DNA of 64,000 nucleotides from Deinococcus aquiradiocola (GTDB lineage: Bacteria > Deinococcota > Deinococci > Deinococcales > Deinococcaceae), in contig NZ_BMOE01000006.1 of NCBI RefSeq assembly GCF_014646915.1, positions 62,001-126,000 on the forward strand, written 5' to 3'. Below the pieces are notes generated by a model. It was not told the DNA's origin. It saw only the letters and a list, made by a program, of their open reading frames with translations, and searched no databases. Made by a program: the position numbers and the translations under genes. Positions 59,840 through 64,000 of the stretch are shown here, piece by piece. Numbering within the stretch: the first letter of the stretch is position 1; each line of letters opens with the position of its first letter.

Positions 59840-61540
59840 ATGCCTGCGCGTCAGTCGTTGGAGCGTCAGCTCCTGGTGGGGTTCCTGCTGCCGGTCCTCG
59901 CGATCGTCGCGGTGGCCGCCTTCAGCCTCCCGGCCTTTCAGGCTGCCCGGCAGAGTGCCCTGGAGGTGCGGCACACGCAGGACGTCATCAACGGGGTGCG
60001 GACCCTGCAGACCCTGGAACGGCAGTGGCTCATCACCCGCAGCGCCGCCGACCGGGAAGCCTTCACCCGCACCTGGCAGCGCACCTCAGCCCTGGTGCAG
60101 GACAACCCTCCGCAGCAGCGGCGCCTGCAGGTGTGGCGCGACCGGCTGTTCCGTCTGCCGCCGCAGGGCACCCTGGCACAGCAGCTGCAGGAGAATCTCG
60201 CGCTCGCGCAGTCGCTGGTGGACGTGGAGGACGGGCTGCTCGCGGGGCGGCAGGGCACGGCGCAGCAGCGGGTCACGGCGGCCCGCTGGGCGGTGCTGAT
60301 CGGCCTGCCGCTCATCGCCGTGCTGGGCGCGGTGCTGGCCGTCCTGATGCTGCGGCGGGTGCGGCGACTGACCGTGCCGCTGCTGGAGGCCACCACGCGC
60401 GTGCAGGCGGGCGACCTCAGCGTCCGCATTCCCGTGCAGGGGGATGACGAGCTGAGCGTGATCGCCGCGCACTTCAACGACATGACGGCTTCGCTGGAAC
60501 GCAACCTGCAGGAGCAGCGGTCCCTGCAGCGGACGCTGGAATCGCGTGTGGAGGCGATGGTGCAGGCCAGCACGGCCGAACTGCTGCACCTCGGGCAGCT
60601 GGGCGTGTTCATGCAGGCCTGCGAGGGGCCGCGCGAGGCGGCGGACGTCATCACGCGGGTCGCGCCGGCCCTGTTTCCCACGGGGGGGAGCGTGTCGCTG
60701 CTCGCGGCGTCCCGGAACGTGCTGGACCGCTTCGCCGCGTGGGGGTGCGGCGAGGCGGGCGGGACGTGGCTGCCGGAGGAGTGCTGGGCGTCGCGGCTCG
60801 GGGCGGCGCACGCGGCCGCGCCGGACCTGCACGTGCCGCGTTGCGCGCACGACCACACGGACCGGGCGTCGCTGTGCCTGCCGCTCAGCGCGCAGGGTGA
60901 GACGCTGGGTGTGGTGACGCTGCACTTCCCGGACACGGCGGCGCTGCGGGACGGTCAGGCGCTCGCGCAACGGTTCGCGGACCGGGTGTCGCTGGCGCTC
61001 GCGAACCTGCGGCTCAAGGAGACGCTGCAGCATCAGAGCGTCCGGGACCCGCTGACAGGCCTGTACAACCGGCGGTATTTCGAGGAGACGGGCGCGCGTG
61101 AACTGGCGCGGGCGCGGCGGCAGGGCTGGCCGCTGAGCGTGGTGATGCTGGACGTGGATCACTTCAAGACCTTCAACGACGTGCATGGGCACGCGGTGGG
61201 CGACATGGTACTGCGGCGGCTGGGACACGTGATGGGGCAGCAGTTCCGGGAGGAGGACGTGGCGTGCCGGTACGGCGGGGAGGAGTTCGTGATGCTGCTC
61301 CCGAACTGCGGCGCGGAAGCCGCGCAGGCGCGGGCCGAGGCGCTGCGGTCGGCGGTGCAGGAGATGGCGGTCATGGCGCCCGACAGCACCGGTCTGACGG
61401 TGACGGTGTCGGTGGGGGTGACGCAGGCCGGACCGAACGAGGTGGAGCTCGGGAGCGTCGTGGACCGTGCGGATCAGGCGCTGTACCGCGCCAAGCACCT
61501 CGGCCGCAACCGCGTCGTGCCGCTGCCTGCGCATTCCTGA
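59840..61540 (+). CDS. membrane diguanylate cyclase (HAMP-GAF-GGDEF)
   Basis: 566 residues. Two membrane segments (11-35 and about 152-172) enclose a helical sensor of the CHASE3 kind. HAMP 172-225, GAF-like 250-400, GGDEF 405-560 with DPLTGLYNRRYFEE, LDVDHFKTFND and RYGGEEFVMLL (GGEEF, active form). TACGCT (59826-59831) stands eight bases before the ATG. Confidence 0.88.
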   Translation: MPARQSLERQLLVGFLLPVLAIVAVAAFSLPAFQAARQSALEVRHTQDVINGVRTLQTLERQWLITRSAADREAFTRTWQRTSALVQDNPPQQRRLQVWRDRLFRLPPQGTLAQQLQENLALAQSLVDVEDGLLAGRQGTAQQRVTAARWAVLIGLPLIAVLGAVLAVLMLRRVRRLTVPLLEATTRVQAGDLSVRIPVQGDDELSVIAAHFNDMTASLERNLQEQRSLQRTLESRVEAMVQASTAELLHLGQLGVFMQACEGPREAADVITRVAPALFPTGGSVSLLAASRNVLDRFAAWGCGEAGGTWLPEECWASRLGAAHAAAPDLHVPRCAHDHTDRASLCLPLSAQGETLGVVTLHFPDTAALRDGQALAQRFADRVSLALANLRLKETLQHQSVRDPLTGLYNRRYFEETGARELARARRQGWPLSVVMLDVDHFKTFNDVHGHAVGDMVLRRLGHVMGQQFREEDVACRYGGEEFVMLLPNCGAEAAQARAEALRSAVQEMAVMAPDSTGLTVTVSVGVTQAGPNEVELGSVVDRADQALYRAKHLGRNRVVPLPAHS

Positions 61541-61675
61541 ACGCCTGCGGCCGTGTCCTTGGGTGCCCCCCCCCGCAGGACGCCGGGTCCTCCCGGACGG
61601 CGTCTGCTGGCAGGTGGGGGACGCGTTCCTGTGCGCGGGCCGGGTCCCGAACCTGCAGGCCGCGCCTGACATATT

Positions 61676-61713
61676 CTGGCGGCCGTGTGAATATTCATGT
61701 GGATGGCCGCCAG
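61676..61713. promoter_or_regulatory. hairpin with nested palindrome upstream of the 61811 gene
   Basis: CTGGCGGCC (61676-61684) pairs with GGCCGCCAG (61705-61713); the loop contains the palindrome TGAATATTCA (61688-61697). It may terminate the cyclase gene, or act as operator or leader structure for the next gene, whose likely -10 is TATCAT near 61774. The rest of 61541-61810 shows no gene. Confidence 0.4.
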
Positions 61714-61810
61714 CGTGTCGTGAACGGCGGAAAATGTGCAGAAATCGCCCGCCTGGAGGGGGCAGGGTGTGCTATCATCCTTCTCAGTTTTGAGGTCCTG
61801 GAGGTCCATC

Positions 61811-62305
61811 ATGCGTAACACTGCCCTCTCCCTGACCGCGCTCGCCGCGTTCACCGCCCCCACCATCGTCATGGCCCAGCCTGCCCAGGCCCCGCTGACC
61901 GGATCGCAGGTCATCATCACGCTCGCGAAGGCCAAGGGGGTCGTGCTGACCCCCGCGCAGATCGTCGCGATCCAGCGCAACCCGGCCGCCTTCGCGAAGT
62001 CCCCGGCCTTCACCCTCATGAGCAAGAAGCTTGGGCTGACGCCCACCCTCATGGCGGCCCTCGTCACGAACGCCAACGCGGCGGTGTCGCCTGTGCTGGC
62101 GGTGCAGGCTTTCGTGCAGTCCACGACCGGCAAGACCCTCACGGACGCGGCCGCGCAGGGCTTCATCGCGGCGCACCCGGAGCTCGGCACGCTCACCCCG
62201 CAGTCGTTCGCGGCGGCCGCGTCCGACCCGACCATCGTGGCGGCCGTGAACACCGTCGCGGCGGCGGCCCAGTCGCCCGTCACGGCACGCGGCGGCGGCA
62301 GCTGA
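61811..62305 (+). CDS. secreted alanine-rich protein of unknown function
   Basis: 164 residues. Signal peptide (ALSLTALAAFTAPTIVMAQ). The mature part is helical and rich in Ala, Val and Thr, with a C-terminal GGGS. GGAGG stands before the ATG, with a leader of about 30 bases. No family recognised; composition suggests an abundant surface or periplasmic protein. Confidence 0.7.
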   Translation: MRNTALSLTALAAFTAPTIVMAQPAQAPLTGSQVIITLAKAKGVVLTPAQIVAIQRNPAAFAKSPAFTLMSKKLGLTPTLMAALVTNANAAVSPVLAVQAFVQSTTGKTLTDAAAQGFIAAHPELGTLTPQSFAAAASDPTIVAAVNTVAAAAQSPVTARGGGS

Positions 62306-62353
62306 GCGCAGGAGCGTTCGTCCGTCTCTCTCTCCAGCCTTCCTGACCTCTTC

Positions 62354-62387
62354 CACCGACCGTGCGTCTCGCGGTCGGTGTCTTCTT
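62354..62387 (+). terminator. rho-independent terminator
   Basis: CACCGACC (62354-62361) pairs with GGTCGGTG (62373-62380), followed by TCTTCTT. Confidence 0.7.
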
Positions 62388-62399
62388 GGTGCCTGACCC

Positions 62400-63014
62400 G
62401 TGACCATCCCCGACGCTGCCGTGACCGCCTCTCCCGTTCCGTCTCCCCCGTCCGCTGCACTGCGCTGGACCGTACGCCTGCTCGCGCTGCTGCTGGCCGT
62501 GCCGCTGGTGTGGGTGTGCGTCTTCACCGTCCGTGACCGTCAGGCGCAGTCCCTCGCGCAGCTCGCAGACGTGCAGGCGAAGAGCCTCGACCTCGAACTG
62601 GCCGAGGCCACCCTTACGCGCGCCGCGCGAATGCTGCCGGGTGACGCGAAACTGCAGCTCGCCCTCGCGAAGGTGGACCGCAGCCTGTGGATCTTCCGCA
62701 ACACTCCCGCGTGGCAGGCGCAGGCCGACGCGGCCTTCCGGCGGGCCGGAACCCTCAACCCGCACTGGCCGCTCCCGGCGTACGAGCACGCGAGGATGTA
62801 CGCCGTGAAACTCCGTTACGCCGAAGCCCTGCCGCTCCTGCAGGACGCGCTCGACCGCGACCCGAACAACGCCGGGTTCTGGCTGGAACGCGCCCGGTAC
62901 CTCGTCGCGCTGGGACGCCTGCCGGACGCGGCCAGCGCGTACGCCACCTGCCAGCGGCTCCTCCCGAACCCGGAGTGCGCGCGCGGCGTTCCCGCGACCG
63001 GCAGGCAGCCGTGA
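62400..63014 (+). CDS. membrane-anchored TPR protein
   Basis: 204 residues, GTG start just after the terminator. One membrane segment at 25-43 (LLALLLAVPLVWVCVF), then two to three TPR units (AFRRAGTLNPHWPLPAYEHAR, ALPLLQDALDRDPNNAGFWLERA in parts). Its stop overlaps the start of the next gene (GTGA). It probably serves as a partner of the O-antigen-ligase-like protein in surface polysaccharide assembly. Confidence 0.75.
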   Translation: MTIPDAAVTASPVPSPPSAALRWTVRLLALLLAVPLVWVCVFTVRDRQAQSLAQLADVQAKSLDLELAEATLTRAARMLPGDAKLQLALAKVDRSLWIFRNTPAWQAQADAAFRRAGTLNPHWPLPAYEHARMYAVKLRYAEALPLLQDALDRDPNNAGFWLERARYLVALGRLPDAASAYATCQRLLPNPECARGVPATGRQP

Positions 63015-64000
63015 AGGTCCTGCACCGCCTCCTCGACGGGCTGGCGCTCACAGCGGCCCTCCTGACCATCGTGTGGGCGCCGCTCTACGAGGGCAGCACC
63101 TTCGGGACCGGCATGATGGGCCTCACGGTCCTCGGCTGCGTCACGGCGCTCCTGACGCTGGCGAGCCTGCTCGTGCGCGGCTCGCTCCCGGTCCGGAATC
63201 CCGTATGGCTGATCGGGGCCCTGCTCCTGCTCGGCTGGGTCTGGGCGAGCACCACCTGGGCCCCGTACCCGCTCGAAGCGCAGCGCTGGGCGGGCGTGTG
63301 GACGGCCGTGATCGGCACGGCCGTCAGCCTGCACCTGCTGTGCAGCACCCCCGCCCGGCGCGGCGTGGTCACCGTCACGATGCTGCTCACCGGCGCGGCC
63401 GCCGTCGTGATCGCCCTGCTGCAGCAGCGCGGCATCACCGTGCCCGGCGCGCAGACCATCTCCGGCGTGCCGGACAAGTACCTGACGGGACCGTACTTCC
63501 ACCCCAGCCACTACAGCGGGTACCTGATTCCCGTCGCGGCCCTCGCGAGCAGCGCCGTCCTCTTCGTCCGCCCGCGCGGCTGGCTCACGCCGCTGTGGGT
63601 GCTGCCCCTGGCCGCACTGCAGGTGGGCGTGCAGTACACCAACCTGCAGACGGACGGCAGCAGCATTCCCGCCGTGATGCTCGCGGGTGCCCTGCCGCTG
63701 CTCGTGTGGATCTGGCGGAAACGCTGGTGGGCGGGCCTGACCCTCACCCTGGCCCTGGCCGGGGGTGTCCTGTACGGCGCGTACCTGTTCGTGACGCCTG
63801 CCGGACAGCAGACCTTCAACGACTACAAGGCCCGCATCGGGATCCGCAGCCAGAACTTCGAGAATTTTCTGGCGGTCCGCCGCGACATTCACAGCTTCGG
63901 GCACGCCATGTGGGACGCCCATCCTGTGCAGGGCGCAGGTGTCGGGCAGTTCGTGACGGAATTCCAGCAGTACCGCAAACCCGCCCGGCCGGCCGGTCAG
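63011..64000 (+). CDS. O-antigen ligase/polymerase-like membrane protein (3' end outside window)
   Basis: 330 codons are visible and the frame is still open at the edge. About eight membrane segments are seen. The region YFHPSHYSGYLIPVAA near residue 158, a long loop and then IHSFGHAMWDAHPVQGAGVGQF are the hallmarks of the Wzy_C/WaaL family (HPS.. and the GxGxGxF end of the periplasmic loop). It probably joins or polymerises surface glycan. GTG start, coupled to the TPR gene. Confidence 0.8.
   Translation, partial: MKVLHRLLDGLALTAALLTIVWAPLYEGSTFGTGMMGLTVLGCVTALLTLASLLVRGSLPVRNPVWLIGALLLLGWVWASTTWAPYPLEAQRWAGVWTAVIGTAVSLHLLCSTPARRGVVTVTMLLTGAAAVVIALLQQRGITVPGAQTISGVPDKYLTGPYFHPSHYSGYLIPVAALASSAVLFVRPRGWLTPLWVLPLAALQVGVQYTNLQTDGSSIPAVMLAGALPLLVWIWRKRWWAGLTLTLALAGGVLYGAYLFVTPAGQQTFNDYKARIGIRSQNFENFLAVRRDIHSFGHAMWDAHPVQGAGVGQFVTEFQQYRKPARPAGQ

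Overview
The window looks like a Deinococcus-type chromosome segment. It is about 70% GC, most genes overlap or abut, and many have a -10 hexamer only 5-8 bases before the start codon (leaderless mRNAs, a known Deinococcus habit). It carries a Ro60-type protein gene, a class II UvrA and a promoter with the core of the Deinococcus radiation/desiccation response motif. The genus is inferred from style and gene content; no species is claimed.

Layout. 1-1292: tandem array of eleven tRNA or tRNA-like units, cut by the window's left edge. Four units (and a fifth, divergent one) contain an extra hairpin matching the Ro-binding helix of Y RNAs, with the two strands in swapped order. 1373-3019: rsr, the Ro60 orthologue, on the same strand. 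3179-4470: a small protein and a leucine-rich-repeat protein. 4503-9575 (-): the five-gene STM4011-4015 cluster (two radical SAM enzymes, a sulfatase-like hydrolase, an ATP-grasp protein, an LRR protein). 9647-11109: fetAB-like metal exporter. 11182-15664: a DUF2156 protein, a MerR-type regulator with an RDRM-like promoter, and uvrA2.

15701-29295 reads as an acetylated beta-mannan utilisation locus: esterase, secreted DUF5060 glycosidase, sugar ABC importer, LacI regulator, beta-mannosidase, GH5 and ROK kinase. Two promoters of identical design each carry the same 11-base operator. A TnpB transposon (26071-27420) has landed inside the catabolic operon and now appears to supply the GH5 start codon.

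29315-34685 (-) is a five-gene lipid-type operon: epimerase/dehydrogenase, MBL hydrolase, acyl-adenylating enzyme, KAS III and glycosyltransferase. It recalls the ole pathway without being a clear copy. 34809-40530 holds a diguanylate cyclase, a lipid kinase, an XRE-cupin/GNAT pair and small secreted proteins.

40588-51995 contains two giant BTAD/ATPase/TPR regulators, each beside a 64-73 residue protein, with a two-component system and a tannase-like hydrolase between them. 52032-64000 has c-di-GMP enzymes, an MFS transporter, a carboxylesterase, secreted proteins, and a TPR protein followed by an O-antigen-ligase-like protein that runs off the right edge.

The most unusual feature is the array plus rsr: a multi-copy set of tRNA-shaped RNAs carrying circularly permuted Ro-binding sites, directly upstream of the gene for the protein expected to bind them.
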